This document shows positions 7,828-17,782 of a DNA stretch of 32,330 nucleotides, in pieces. A program made the translations under genes and the position numbers. This DNA is from Bacteroidales bacterium (GTDB taxonomy: Bacteria > Bacteroidota > Bacteroidia > Bacteroidales > UBA10428), in the NCBI GenBank assembly GCA_035299085.1, contig DATGXG010000020.1, forward strand, positions 1 to 32,330, written 5' to 3'. The notes under the pieces are model-generated. The model was not told where the DNA came from and did not search any database. It saw only the letters and a program-made list of their open reading frames with translations. Every line of letters starts with the position of its first letter. The stretch's first letter is position 1.

Positions 7828-8646
7828 TTGAAGGCAGGAATATATATTTCCTGGCTTGTGCTGGTTTTGTATTCAATGACCGGCCGGGCGCAAAATGTCT
7901 TTTACCCCGATGAAGATCTGCATTTTTCAAACCGGGTAACCCATTTGCCTGCCCAGTGGTCGCTTTCATACAATCCAGCAAACCTGGCCGGAATCGATAA
8001 AGCTTTTTTCGGTATTTATTGCAGGAATTTATACCGGATTGAGGGACTGAATGCAGCCGCATTCGGGTGTGCCGTACCATTCGGGCAAGACGTTTTTGAA
8101 TTTTCAGCGTACAGTGTGGGATTTCATGAAATGCATGAAAACCGGTTCGGCTTGTCATACGCCAAAAAATTAACCAGCTGGCTGCAGGCAGGAATAGGCT
8201 TGCACCTGGACCGGCTTAACCAGCCCGCAGGATATAATGACTTATACGCTGTTGTGCCCTCTGCCGGAGTCCGGTTTTACCCGGTGAAAAATATGGTAAC
8301 TGCTTTCTCAGTGTACAACCCGGCCAATCAGACTTACAGACCCGTAGGTTATGCCATCCTGCCTTCACACTATTCTTTTTCATCCGGATACCAGTTAGGG
8401 GATGAATTCTTTATCGGGCTTCTTGCGGGTAAAACTGCAGGCCAACCTCTTCACTATTCAGCAATTACTGAAATTGTTCCTGCAAAAAACCTGTATTGCG
8501 CTATTCAAATTCATTTTAACCGCATACCGGCATATACCGTTGAAGGGGGGTATATCTCCGGCCGACTTGCAGCGGTTTTCGGGTTCTCGTACCAACCGGT
8601 AGGCGGCTGGAGCCCGTCACTGAATTTGATGTATTCTGTAAGGTAA
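7828..8646 (+). CDS. Predicted outer-membrane beta-barrel protein, PorV/PorQ-like
   Basis: This 272-residue exported protein has a signal peptide (residues 1-21, ending GRA-Q) followed by alternating aromatic/glycine strands typical of an outer-membrane barrel and a final strand ending LNLMYSVR. The YNPANLAG segment near residue 50 and the central G-L-SYAKKL...GIGLHLDRL stretch recall the PorV/PorQ and related Bacteroidota barrel families. T9SS relevance is only an inference, and no enzymatic motif is visible. The start is TTG at 7828: the frame closes at 7795 with no ATG between, and the lysine plus hydrophobic core of the signal peptide follow directly. It is probably read with purE, 34 bases upstream. 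Confidence 0.65.
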   Translation: MKAGIYISWLVLVLYSMTGRAQNVFYPDEDLHFSNRVTHLPAQWSLSYNPANLAGIDKAFFGIYCRNLYRIEGLNAAAFGCAVPFGQDVFEFSAYSVGFHEMHENRFGLSYAKKLTSWLQAGIGLHLDRLNQPAGYNDLYAVVPSAGVRFYPVKNMVTAFSVYNPANQTYRPVGYAILPSHYSFSSGYQLGDEFFIGLLAGKTAGQPLHYSAITEIVPAKNLYCAIQIHFNRIPAYTVEGGYISGRLAAVFGFSYQPVGGWSPSLNLMYSVR

Positions 8647-8734
8647 TCCCGGTTAAGAAATCTGTGAATTCCAGTACCCTGAAATTCTACAGATTCTAGA
8701 TCGGGATAGAACTGCCTAAATCAAATTTTAATGC

Positions 8735-8742
8735 TATTTTTG
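8735..8742 (+). promoter_or_regulatory. Candidate -7 box before gpsA
   Basis: TATTTTTG matches the Bacteroidota -7 consensus TAnnTTTG and lies 29 bases before the gpsA start. No convincing -33 TTTG is seen at the expected spacing, so this is a half-supported promoter call. Confidence 0.35.
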
Positions 8743-8771
8743 CGATTCACTTTAATATCTGATAGGTTAAA

Positions 8772-9767
8772 ATGTCTGATCAGCGCAGTGTTGCGATTAT
8801 CGGAAGCGGCAGCTGGGCAACTGCCATCGCCAAAATTTTGCTGAATAATGTTACTCAGTTAAACTGGTTTATCCGCTCACAGGAAACCATTGACCACTTT
8901 CTCAAATTTCATCATAACCCGAAATACATCAGTGATATTGAATTTGATACAAGCCGGATACGGTTTTTTAATTCAATTGAAGAAACAATCAATAGTTCCG
9001 ATATCCTGATTTTTGCGGTTCCTGCTCCTTTTCTTAAAGAGGTGTTGTCGGGATGTACTATTGATTTTGGTGAGAAGCATATCATTTCGGCTATTAAAGG
9101 GATTGTCCCTGTTGAAAATCTCACAGTTGCCGAATTCTTTAACCAGAAGTATGGCGTTCCTTTCAGGAATATCAGCATCATAGCCGGACCATGTCACGCT
9201 GAAGAAATTGCGCTCGAGAGACTGTCCTATCTGACCCTTGCTTCAGCCACAAAAGAACAATCAGAGGAACTTGCCGGACTCCTGCGTTGCCATTTTGTGA
9301 AGGTTATGTCTTCAAAAGACATTTACGGTACCGAGTATGCTGCTGTTTTAAAGAATATCATCTCTATTGCGGCAGGAATCTGCCATGGACTGGGATATGG
9401 CGATAATTTCCAGGCAGTGCTTATATCCAATGCCATGCTGGAGATCAAGAGATTTCTTGTAAAAACCTATAAAAGCAAACGAAAGTTCCTCAGCTCGCCC
9501 TACCTGGGCGACGTTTTGGTTACCGCTTATTCTCAATTCAGCCGTAACCGTACATTCGGAATGATGATTGGCAAAGGTTACTCGGTAAAATCCGCTCAGC
9601 TTGAAATGAATATGATAGCCGAGGGTTATTATGCCGTAGCCTGCATCCGCGAAATGAATAAGGAATTCGGGGTGAACATGCCGATAACAGATGCTGTTTA
9701 TCATATTCTGTATGATAAGGTATCACCTGCACTTGAAATAAAACTTTTAACTGAAAAACTCAAATAA
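8772..9767 (+). CDS. gpsA: Glycerol-3-phosphate dehydrogenase [NAD(P)+]
   Basis: This enzyme reduces dihydroxyacetone phosphate to sn-glycerol-3-phosphate for phospholipid synthesis. The 331-residue protein opens with the dinucleotide-binding motif GSGSWA (11-16). It also has [12 protein letters not shown], the family segment [11 protein letters not shown] and the catalytic-lysine region AAVLKNI (near residue 196). The length is normal. The stop is 10 bases before pgi, so the two are an operon. Confidence 0.94.
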   Translation: MSDQRSVAIIGSGSWATAIAKILLNNVTQLNWFIRSQETIDHFLKFHHNPKYISDIEFDTSRIRFFNSIEETINSSDILIFAVPAPFLKEVLSGCTIDFGEKHIISAIKGIVPVENLTVAEFFNQKYGVPFRNISIIAGPCHAEEIALERLSYLTLASATKEQSEELAGLLRCHFVKVMSSKDIYGTEYAAVLKNIISIAAGICHGLGYGDNFQAVLISNAMLEIKRFLVKTYKSKRKFLSSPYLGDVLVTAYSQFSRNRTFGMMIGKGYSVKSAQLEMNMIAEGYYAVACIREMNKEFGVNMPITDAVYHILYDKVSPALEIKLLTEKLK

Positions 9768-9777
9768 CCAAACTGTC

Positions 9778-11121
9778 ATGGAAGCGTTGAAAATTGATAT
9801 CAGCAAAGTATTCGGATTTGTACCCAAAACCGATATTTATAAAATGGAAGGCAAAGCCATTGAATCGGTAAAAGCCCTGGAACAGAAAACCGGAAAGGGA
9901 AACGATTTCCTTGGCTGGGTAAACCTGCCTTCTTCCATATCGGATGCTGATTTAAAAGATATAGAAAAAACATGCGCCAAAATCAGGAAAAAGGTGGAAG
10001 CTGTTGTTGTTATCGGTATCGGCGGCTCATACCTGGGTACCCGGGCTGTTTCCGAAGCTCTGTCTCCTGTGTTCTTTCATCTTAAAGCAAGTCGTAAGAA
10101 CCCGGTGCTGCTTTATGCCGGCCATAATATCGGTGAAGACTACCTGAACGAATTGATGGACCTTCTTAATGATATGAAATATGCCATTGTTGTGATTTCA
10201 AAGTCGGGAACGACAACGGAACCTGCAATCGCATTCCGGATTCTCAAAAATCACCTCGAAAAGAAAGAAGGGAAGGAAGCAGCAAAAGAACTTATTATTG
10301 CCATTACCGATGCGAAAAAAGGGGCATTACGGACTACAGCCACGCAGGAAGGCTATAAAACATACGTTATTCCTGATGATGTAGGAGGCCGCTATTCGGT
10401 TCTTACCCCGGTGGGATTGGTTCCGCTTGCCCTTGGCGGAGTTGATATCCGTGCTCTTGTTAAGGGTGCCGCTGATATGGAAAAATTGACCGCTTCTTCG
10501 GTTGAATTCGCGAAAAATCCTGCCTGTATATACGCTGCTGCGCGCTATATGCTTTATCGTTCAGGGAAAAAAATAGAGATCCTTGCTAATTTTGAAAATA
10601 AACTTCACTTCCTGGCTGAATGGTGGAAACAACTTTACGGTGAAAGCGAAGGTAAAGAAGGCAAAGGCATATTTCCCGCCAGTGTTGACCTTTCCGCTGA
10701 TCTCCATTCAATGGGACAGTACATCCAGGAAGGTGAACGCATTCTCATGGAAACCGTTATATCCATAAGTGAACCGGCCACAAAACTGGCCATTCCCAAA
10801 GAGAAAGCGGATCTCGACGGACTGAATTATATCGCCGGAAAACGGATTGATTCTGTTAATAAAATGGCTGAACTCGGAACTGCACTGGCTCATGTGGATG
10901 GCGGAGTCCCCAATATCCACATCGAAATCCCCAAATTGAACGAGTACTACCTTGGCCAGATCATGTACTTTTTTGAAAAAGCCTGTGGAATAAGCGGTTA
11001 TCTCCTGGGAGTTAATCCCTTTGACCAACCGGGCGTGGAAGCCTACAAGAAAAACATGTTTGCGCTTCTCGAAAAACCGGGTTTTGAGGCTGAAACTAAG
11101 AAAATTAAAAGCAGAATTTAA
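9778..11121 (+). CDS. pgi: Glucose-6-phosphate isomerase
   Basis: This enzyme interconverts glucose-6-phosphate and fructose-6-phosphate in glycolysis and gluconeogenesis. The 447-residue protein has [12 protein letters not shown] near residue 80, the SKSGTTTEP sugar-phosphate loop near 141, the PGI signature [12 protein letters not shown] near 202, [10 protein letters not shown] near 312, and a conserved C-terminal [12 protein letters not shown] segment. It is the short bacterial form. It follows gpsA with a 10-base gap. Confidence 0.97.
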   Translation: MEALKIDISKVFGFVPKTDIYKMEGKAIESVKALEQKTGKGNDFLGWVNLPSSISDADLKDIEKTCAKIRKKVEAVVVIGIGGSYLGTRAVSEALSPVFFHLKASRKNPVLLYAGHNIGEDYLNELMDLLNDMKYAIVVISKSGTTTEPAIAFRILKNHLEKKEGKEAAKELIIAITDAKKGALRTTATQEGYKTYVIPDDVGGRYSVLTPVGLVPLALGGVDIRALVKGAADMEKLTASSVEFAKNPACIYAAARYMLYRSGKKIEILANFENKLHFLAEWWKQLYGESEGKEGKGIFPASVDLSADLHSMGQYIQEGERILMETVISISEPATKLAIPKEKADLDGLNYIAGKRIDSVNKMAELGTALAHVDGGVPNIHIEIPKLNEYYLGQIMYFFEKACGISGYLLGVNPFDQPGVEAYKKNMFALLEKPGFEAETKKIKSRI

Positions 11122-11256
11122 GTAACAATTCCTGCATAATTTTCGTATAAAAAGTAAGATTTATCTGTTTCCGTTAAAGTTTAGCACGATTTTTGTATTA
11201 AAACAGGTATATCTGGTTTTGCTATATTTTTAAGTTTGCCGCTAAATCTACAGACC

Positions 11257-11886
11257 TTGAATTACTTAGCTCACATATACCTGTCGGGCGCCAATGAAGA
11301 AGTATTGGTAGGAAACTTCATTGGGGATTACGTAAAAGGTTTTGAGCTTGGAAAGTATAGTGAATCCATGAAAAAGGGAATCATGCTGCACAGGCATATT
11401 GATTCTTACACCGATACCAACCAGATTGTAAAGCGCAGCAAAGTCCGTCTTATAGAGAAATACCGGAAGTACTCCGGTATTATAATCGATATTTTTTACG
11501 ATCACTTTCTTGTAAATGCATGGCCGGCATATTGCCATCAGCCCATTGAAGATTTCATTTTCAATGTTCATGATGTGCTTTCAAAGCACCTGGATGTATT
11601 GCCCGAAGCTGTCAGGTTATTCCTTCCTTCTTTTATAAGGAATAACTGGATTCAGAAATATTCAACTGTTGAAGGGATTGAGGATGTGCTGCACCGTATG
11701 TCGAGCCGCACCACGCTTCCCGAAGAAACAGAATATGCAATCAAGGTGCTGCGCGATGATTATGAAAAATTTGAATCTGAATTCTCCGCTTTCTTTCCCT
11801 CACTGATCAGCTTTGTCGAGAAATCCTTCGGCATCATGCTCGATCACGAGGAATGCAACCAGGACAATATTTCGTTGATTTCCTAG
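11257..11886 (+). CDS. ACP phosphodiesterase, AcpH/DUF479 family
   Basis: This protein is related to AcpH, which removes 4'-phosphopantetheine from acyl carrier protein. The start LNYLAHIYLSG...VGNFIGDYVKG is the family signature; HRHIDSYTDTN and DIFYDHFL, with their metal-type His/Asp residues, follow. The frame can be opened from a TTG at 11236. I prefer the TTG at 11257 because family members begin M-N-(Y/F)-L-A-H and because 11231-11238 reads TAAGTTTG, a possible -7 box that would exclude the earlier start. There is no ATG in either position. Its TAG stop lies within the first unit of the octamer repeat between it and rodA. The function in Bacteroidota homologues is untested as far as I know. 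Confidence 0.8.
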   Translation: MNYLAHIYLSGANEEVLVGNFIGDYVKGFELGKYSESMKKGIMLHRHIDSYTDTNQIVKRSKVRLIEKYRKYSGIIIDIFYDHFLVNAWPAYCHQPIEDFIFNVHDVLSKHLDVLPEAVRLFLPSFIRNNWIQKYSTVEGIEDVLHRMSSRTTLPEETEYAIKVLRDDYEKFESEFSAFFPSLISFVEKSFGIMLDHEECNQDNISLIS

Positions 11887-11976
11887 GCTATTAGGCTATT
11901 AGGCTATTAGGCTATTAGGCTATTGGGCTATTAACTCAAGTTGATAGGGCTAATAGCCTAATAGCCTAACAGCCTA
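11885..11976. repeat. Octamer inverted array between convergent genes
   Basis: Six tandem copies of AGGCTATT (11885-11932, the last one GGGCTATT) are followed, after 19 bases, by three tandem copies of the reverse complement AATAGCCT (11952-11975, the last one AACAGCCT). The transcript would fold into a long stem, and the element probably serves as a two-way terminator for the convergent ACP-phosphodiesterase and rodA genes. Both genes' TAG stops are contributed by repeat units. Confidence 0.85.
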
Positions 11977-13407
11977 CTTCGTATACTTCGACCTCACCGA
12001 ATCCAGCCTTACCAAAATAAATAGCAGCAGCGTAAAGGCCAGCATGGATGAACCGCCGTAACTGAAAAACGGGAGCGGAATACCGATAACGGGAAATAAC
12101 CCGATCGTCATGCTGATATTGATGGCAAAATGGAAGAATAATATCGAAACCACTCCGTATCCATAAATACGTGCAAACTGCGATCGCTGTCGTTCCGCCA
12201 GGAAGAGAATCCTGATCAGCAAGCCGCAATACAGCAGAATGGCAATGGTTGTACCTATAAAACCCCATTCCTCACCTACCGTGCAAAATATAAAGTCGGT
12301 GCTCTGTTCGGGAACAAAATCGAGTTTTGTCTGCGTCCCTTTAAGATAGCCTTTGCCCAGAAAACCGCCGGAACCAATTGCAATCTTCGACTGGTTGAGG
12401 TTATATCCCACGTTTCTTACATCGGTTTCCTTACCCAGCAAAATATTCACACGGGTTTGCTGGTGTGGCTGCAAAATATTGTGAAATACATAATCTACAG
12501 TAAACGTGAATCCAATGAAGCCATACAGAAGAATCATAATCATGATCACATTTTTGATCCTCCTGGCAAAACATACAATCACAAAACCGATTGATCCTGC
12601 TATCAAGGCACCCAACAATTCTTTGTAAACTTCTATCTTGTAGCCCATTACCGGTAATATCCGGTGAATGCCATACCACAGTCCGGCAAGTAACACTCCT
12701 GAGATGACAGCCATTCGTGTCCTGTTGTTCGTTATGGCGAACATGGCAAGGGCAAGAATGATAAGAGCTATCAGCACGGTTGTATTGGGAAGCAATAGTG
12801 TGGCCAGAAACAACACTGTAATAAACAATGAAATGGCAAGGATCCAACCCGGCATACCTTCGCGGTACATCACAAGGATAAAGCAGGTGAATACCATCGC
12901 TGTTCCCGCATCAGGCTGAAGAATAATGAGCATCACCGGTAATCCGAGAAGCAATGCCATAACCGACATGGATTTCCACGTCCATAACCGTACATTGTAT
13001 CCTCCCAGGTATTTGGCAATCGCCAGTGCGGTGGCAATTTTCACAAACTCGGCAGGCTGAAGATTGAATCCCATGATCCTGATCCACGACTGTGAGTTGT
13101 TAACCCTCACGCCGATTCCCAGAACTGCCAGCAGCAGCAAAATCGCAATGCCGTAAAAGACGTAGGCGAAGTAGTGGAAAAAGCGGTGGTCAATGGCAAA
13201 CAGCACTATGATCATCAGGAAGGAAACTATGATCCACAGCAATTGGTCGCCGTAATTCATATGTATGTTGAAGATGGATGTGAATTGCTCATTGTATGAT
13301 GAGGCAAATACATTCATCCAGCCGAATATCACCAGCGCCAGGTATAAAAATACTGTCGTCCAGTCGATTTGTTCGGTTATATTGAGTTTATCAATCATTG
13401 GCTTCAC
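11974..13407 (-). CDS. rodA: Rod-shape peptidoglycan polymerase RodA
   Basis: This SEDS-family glycosyltransferase polymerises lipid II in the elongasome together with PBP2. It is 477 residues with about ten or more membrane segments. The conserved end region FIFCTVGEEWGFIG and IPLPFFSYGGSS is clear, as is NSQSWIRI...QPAEFVKIA. It is longer than proteobacterial RodA (about 370), with extra membrane segments in the middle, as expected for this phylum. The start GTG at 13407 overlaps the mrdA stop as GTGA; an ATG three codons later is an alternative. The stop lies within the octamer repeat. Confidence 0.94.
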   Translation of the reverse strand: MKPMIDKLNITEQIDWTTVFLYLALVIFGWMNVFASSYNEQFTSIFNIHMNYGDQLLWIIVSFLMIIVLFAIDHRFFHYFAYVFYGIAILLLLAVLGIGVRVNNSQSWIRIMGFNLQPAEFVKIATALAIAKYLGGYNVRLWTWKSMSVMALLLGLPVMLIILQPDAGTAMVFTCFILVMYREGMPGWILAISLFITVLFLATLLLPNTTVLIALIILALAMFAITNNRTRMAVISGVLLAGLWYGIHRILPVMGYKIEVYKELLGALIAGSIGFVIVCFARRIKNVIMIMILLYGFIGFTFTVDYVFHNILQPHQQTRVNILLGKETDVRNVGYNLNQSKIAIGSGGFLGKGYLKGTQTKLDFVPEQSTDFIFCTVGEEWGFIGTTIAILLYCGLLIRILFLAERQRSQFARIYGYGVVSILFFHFAINISMTIGLFPVIGIPLPFFSYGGSSMLAFTLLLFILVRLDSVRSKYTK

Positions 13408-15224
13408 AACAGATTTCCATTTAACATCCTGTCTTCAAGAGGTTTCCGCCTAGGGGATATCTTGCCTTTCAGGTATTTTTCAATTAACAGACTTGCTATG
13501 GGCGCCGCATAGGTTGCACCCCACATACCGTGTTCAACATATACGGCAATGGCAATTTGAGGATGATCTTTAGGCGCAAAAGCAATGAATACCGAATGGT
13601 CTTTCCCGTGCGGGTTTTGCGCGGTACCGGTCTTTCCGCAAACCGCAATACTGTCGATACGCGCAATTGTAGCCGTACCGCCCGGACCTCCGTTAACGGC
13701 CATATACATACCCTGGGCAACCAGGTTGAAATTAGCCGTATCAATGTTGATGATGTGCTTTTGCGTGAAACGGTGCTCAATGGTATCCAGTCCTTCGATA
13801 CTTTTTATTGTATGGGGAATGATGTAATAGCCGCGGTTTGCTATAATGGCAGCCTCATTGGCCATTTGTAAGGGAGTAACCAGCAACTCGCCCTGACCTA
13901 TTGAAAGCGAAATAGTGGTCAGTGCACTCCAGTGGTTCTTTCCAAAGTATTTATCATAGTATGTGGCAGGTGCCACATTGCCCCTGAGTTCATTGGTGAA
14001 ATCGCTTTTCAGCCTGTTCCCTATCCCGAATTCCTTTACATGCTCATACCAGGCATCGTAAGCCTCCTCGGCATTTTTATATTTCGGATTTTCGATGATC
14101 CTCCGGTATACATTACAGAAATAAGCATTGCATGAATGCTGAATCCCCTCGATGAGGTTAAGCGGACTCCTGTGATCATGGCACCCCACCGTGCGGCTTC
14201 CGTAATGATACCCTCTGGAACAGGAGAAAGAAGATTCTTTTGTAATAACGCCTTCCTGCAGGCCTATAAGCGCCTGTATCGGCTTAAATGTTGATCCCGG
14301 GGGATAATTAGCCATAAGAGCCCTGTTGAACAGGGGCTTTAAAATCGTGTCGCGCTCAAGGATCTTGTAATTGTTAGTTCTATCGCGCCCCACAAGCAGC
14401 GCCGGATCATAGGTGGGTGCTGAAACCAGTGCCAGCACTTCGCCGGTTGAGGGTTCGATGGCGACTATGCTTCCCTTGTAATTTTTCATCAGCCTTTCGC
14501 CATATTCCTGCAGATCCTCATCGATCGTGCAGGTTAGGTCCCTCCCAACAATGGCGTCCTTATCATACCGGCCGTCCTGGTAAGGGCCTTTAACCCTTCC
14601 ATGAACATCTACAAGCAGAACCTCCTGGCCTTTTTCACCTTTCAGTTCCTCCTCGTAATATCCCTCGATTCCGCTGATGCCTATGTAATCGCCCATTACA
14701 TAAGACTTTTTGCGCTCAATAAGTTTTTCATCCACTTCACCGACATAGCCGAACAGGTGAGAAGCCAGTGGTTTTGTGTATTTCCTCAGGGTGCGCGACC
14801 TCACATAAAACCCCGGGTATTTGAACATTTTTTCCTGCAGAACAGCATACTGCTCAGGCGAAATCTGTTTAATGAAAGGTTCACGGCGGTAACGCGGAAG
14901 CTTTGCCCTTGCTATACCTGCCCTGAGCCTGTCCATTCCAATATTCAGAATCCGGCAAAACTCAGTGCTGTCGAAAGGCCTTAGCTCATAGGGTGCAATC
15001 ATCAGGTCATACGAAGGCTGATTATACACCATGAGTTTCCCTTTGCGATCATAAATCAAACCCCTTGCGGGATAGAGGATTTCGATACGCTGTGAATTAT
15101 TTTCTGCTGATAATTTATAACTCGAATCGATCACCTGGATGTAAAACAGGCGTATGACCAATGCAAGTGCAGCCATCAGAAAAATAATGGCTATGATATT
15201 TCTGCGCGAGGCAAACTGATCCAT
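13404..15224 (-). CDS. mrdA: Penicillin-binding protein 2 (elongation transpeptidase)
   Basis: This class B PBP cross-links peptidoglycan in lateral-wall growth, working with RodA. The 606-residue protein has one N-terminal membrane anchor (about 9-30), the dimerisation domain from PARGLIYDRKG (52-62), and a transpeptidase domain with all three active-site motifs: STFK (311-314, nucleophile Ser311), SCN (364-366) and KTG (531-533). It overlaps rodA by 4 bases and lies 3 bases after mreD, which points to tight translational coupling. Confidence 0.96.
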   Translation of the reverse strand: MDQFASRRNIIAIIFLMAALALVIRLFYIQVIDSSYKLSAENNSQRIEILYPARGLIYDRKGKLMVYNQPSYDLMIAPYELRPFDSTEFCRILNIGMDRLRAGIARAKLPRYRREPFIKQISPEQYAVLQEKMFKYPGFYVRSRTLRKYTKPLASHLFGYVGEVDEKLIERKKSYVMGDYIGISGIEGYYEEELKGEKGQEVLLVDVHGRVKGPYQDGRYDKDAIVGRDLTCTIDEDLQEYGERLMKNYKGSIVAIEPSTGEVLALVSAPTYDPALLVGRDRTNNYKILERDTILKPLFNRALMANYPPGSTFKPIQALIGLQEGVITKESSFSCSRGYHYGSRTVGCHDHRSPLNLIEGIQHSCNAYFCNVYRRIIENPKYKNAEEAYDAWYEHVKEFGIGNRLKSDFTNELRGNVAPATYYDKYFGKNHWSALTTISLSIGQGELLVTPLQMANEAAIIANRGYYIIPHTIKSIEGLDTIEHRFTQKHIINIDTANFNLVAQGMYMAVNGGPGGTATIARIDSIAVCGKTGTAQNPHGKDHSVFIAFAPKDHPQIAIAVYVEHGMWGATYAAPIASLLIEKYLKGKISPRRKPLEDRMLNGNLL

Positions 15225-15227
15225 TTC

Positions 15228-15734
15228 CTATCTTCGAAAAACAAAATACTGACTAAAAATAATAATCAGAGAGGTCAATATTGAACTTAAAAAGGCTCGT
15301 AAAAGGGTGCTGAAAAAATGATGGAAACTGAAAACTTCGAGGTAAAATAATGCAAAGTGATGAATTAAAACAAGCATCACCGTGTATTTAACAAACCATT
15401 CCATGCCAAACTGGCCGAGCCGCGGATAGGTACCCGACTGGTAACCTTCACGCGGAGAAAACATAGCCATAACAGTTGGCCTCGAGAAAGCCATAAGCAC
15501 AGTGGCTGATGAATGAACTCCCGGAGTGCCCATGAACAAATCAATGATCAGTCCGAGTGCCAGACCGCAAAGCAATAAAACAAGCCTGGGCGTGGTGAAA
15601 GGCAGTAAAAGGATAAACAGGACATAAATGTAAGGATTGATATATCCTGAAAATTCAATATTGTTAAAGACCAGCAACTGAAACAGGACCAGCAAAACAA
15701 AATAGGTCAGATATTTTCCAAATTCCCTGATCAT
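15228..15734 (-). CDS. mreD: Rod shape-determining protein MreD
   Basis: This is a 168-residue membrane protein with about five hydrophobic segments and no enzymatic motif. It is assigned from its position between mreC and mrdA and from features usual in MreD: an early hydrophobic run, NPYIYVLFILLLPF, and GLALGLIIDLFMGTPGVHS near residue 58. The start overlaps the mreC stop as ATGA. It acts as a membrane partner of MreC in the elongasome. Confidence 0.88.
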   Translation of the reverse strand: MIREFGKYLTYFVLLVLFQLLVFNNIEFSGYINPYIYVLFILLLPFTTPRLVLLLCGLALGLIIDLFMGTPGVHSSATVLMAFSRPTVMAMFSPREGYQSGTYPRLGQFGMEWFVKYTVMLVLIHHFALFYLEVFSFHHFFSTLLRAFLSSILTSLIIIFSQYFVFRR

Positions 15735-16558
15735 CGGCTTACCGCATTTTCAAGTGAATCAATTTCAAATTTTTCATAGTTACTGATAACCTGAACATAA
15801 TCGAGCTTTCTGAATTCAGTTGACAGCTTTACCTTAACTTCATAATAATTCCCGCCCTTGAGCTTGAACCTGTCGATCGTACCCACCTGGATTCCCTCGG
15901 GAAATACTCCGCCGAAACCGCTTGTGACAATGGTATCGCCTTCGGTAAGTTTCACGTGATGAGGAATGTCAACCAGCGTGGCATACTGTGATGATGAGCC
16001 ATTCCAGGATAGGGGTCCGAAATAGCCGTTCTTCTTAATCTTGGCGCTTACAACAAAATCGCGGTTAAGCACCGAGAGAACAGAAGCATAATTATCGGAA
16101 ACCGATTTCACCACTCCAACAATGCCATCAGCTGATATAACGGCCATATCGGGTCTTATACCACCCATCCTGCCCATGTCGAGTGTAATATAATTATATT
16201 GCTTGTTAATCGTATTGTTTATTACGCGAGTGGTTAAATACCTGTACTTCCTTCCTGCCAGTGAATCTTGCTGTGCACTGTTTTCCAGTGATGAAGTGAG
16301 CTTATACGAAGATTTGAGGTTGTTGTATAACCGGGCATTTTCCTCGGCGAGTTTACGGTTTTCATAATGAAGCGAGAGATAATCCCTCACATTGCTCATG
16401 CGAACCGATAAGCGGCCGGAAAGGTTATGCGATGCGTTGTAAAATGCAACTTTTTGATAGGGATTCCCACTGAAAAGCAGAAACAGCGAGAAAAATTCTA
16501 TCAACAGGAAAAAAATCAGGAAATGATGTTGAATTATAAAGCGGATTAAATTTCTCAT
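15731..16558 (-). CDS. mreC: Rod shape-determining protein MreC
   Basis: This 275-residue protein has one N-terminal membrane helix (about 11-30) and a periplasmic part. A coiled coil (about 58-95, ENRKLAEENARLYNNLK) is followed by the beta-barrel MreC domain with DMGRMGGIRPDMAVISADGIVG and TSGFGGVFPEGIQVG. It links MreB to PBP2/RodA. It starts 91 bases after the mreB stop and overlaps mreD by 4 bases. Confidence 0.94.
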   Translation of the reverse strand: MRNLIRFIIQHHFLIFFLLIEFFSLFLLFSGNPYQKVAFYNASHNLSGRLSVRMSNVRDYLSLHYENRKLAEENARLYNNLKSSYKLTSSLENSAQQDSLAGRKYRYLTTRVINNTINKQYNYITLDMGRMGGIRPDMAVISADGIVGVVKSVSDNYASVLSVLNRDFVVSAKIKKNGYFGPLSWNGSSSQYATLVDIPHHVKLTEGDTIVTSGFGGVFPEGIQVGTIDRFKLKGGNYYEVKVKLSTEFRKLDYVQVISNYEKFEIDSLENAVSR

Positions 16559-16649
16559 GCCGACATCACCTCTGTAATTTGAAACATATTAGTCATCTTA
16601 CCCTATCTTCAATCGCCTTACAGCAAACGGGATAATTCCCGGTAAATAA

Positions 16650-17675
16650 TTAACGCAGCAGGAGCGACTGGTATTTCTCAATATTCTTAAGAATAATACC
16701 GGTTCCACGGGCTACTGCATGAAGCGGATTTTCAGCCACATTGAACGGAATGCTGATTTTATCCGTAAGTCTTTTAGCCAGACCGCGAAGCAATGCACCT
16801 CCACCGGCAAGGTAAATACCTTTCTGAACGATATCGGCATATAACTCGGGAGGAGTTTGCTCGAGAACCGAAAGAATGGCCGATTCTACTTTAGTAAGCG
16901 ATTTATCGAGACAATGGGCAATTTCCTGGTATGATACCGGAATTTCAATGGGCAATGCAGTCATCATGTTAGGACCTCTCACGGTGAAATCAGATGGCGG
17001 GTTGTCCAGGTCGGGTAATGCTGCGCCGACAAAGATTTTTATATCCTCGGCAGTACGCTCACCGACTTTAATATTATGCTGATGACGCATATAGGCCTGT
17101 ATATCATCCGTAAAACCATCACCTGCAATGCGGATAGATTCATTGCATACGATACCGCCAAGGGCTATAACTGCAATTTCAGTGGTCCCTCCCCCGATGT
17201 CAACAACCATGTTACCTTCGGCGGCTATGACATCAAGACCAATACCAATAGCGGCGGCCATGGGTTCATAAACCATGTATACATCACGGCCTCCGGCATG
17301 TTCCGAAGAGTCACGCACTGCTCTTATTTCCACTTCGGTACTTCCTGAAGGAATGCCGACAACTATTTTTAAAGACGGCGTGAAAAACCTGTTTTTGGGA
17401 TTGATCATGCGGATCATTCCGCGGATCATTTGTTCAGCTGCATTAAAATCCGCAATAACTCCGTCACGTAACGGCCTGATGGTACGGATGTTCTGATGTG
17501 TCTTTCCGTGCATCTGCCTGGCTACTTCACCTATTGCAACAAGTTTTTTGGTGGTTTGGTCGATCGCCACGATAGATGGTTCATCAACCACTATTTTATC
17601 ATTCTCTATGATAATCGTGTTGGCAGTTCCCAGATCTATAGCGAGCTCCTGGTTAAATAAAGAAAAAATGCCCAT
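16650..17675 (-). CDS. mreB: Actin-like rod shape protein MreB
   Basis: This cytoskeletal ATPase positions the cell-wall elongation machinery under the inner membrane. The 341-residue protein has the actin-fold nucleotide motifs: phosphate-1 AIDLGTANT (13-21), the VDIGGGTTEI phosphate-2 loop near 158, and the adenosine motif YLAGGGALLRGL near 288. It heads mreB-mreC-mreD-mrdA-rodA, with purH 107 bases upstream on the same strand. The gene order and the rod-type genes suggest a rod-shaped cell. Confidence 0.97.
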   Translation of the reverse strand: MGIFSLFNQELAIDLGTANTIIIENDKIVVDEPSIVAIDQTTKKLVAIGEVARQMHGKTHQNIRTIRPLRDGVIADFNAAEQMIRGMIRMINPKNRFFTPSLKIVVGIPSGSTEVEIRAVRDSSEHAGGRDVYMVYEPMAAAIGIGLDVIAAEGNMVVDIGGGTTEIAVIALGGIVCNESIRIAGDGFTDDIQAYMRHQHNIKVGERTAEDIKIFVGAALPDLDNPPSDFTVRGPNMMTALPIEIPVSYQEIAHCLDKSLTKVESAILSVLEQTPPELYADIVQKGIYLAGGGALLRGLAKRLTDKISIPFNVAENPLHAVARGTGIILKNIEKYQSLLLR

Positions 17676-17782
17676 AAGATAATTTAATCAATAAAAGTTG
17701 GTAAAGGTAATACTTTGACAAAATAAATTAACATGAAAACTAACGATATAAACGAATAAATCCTAAGCAAGTTACGCATTTT

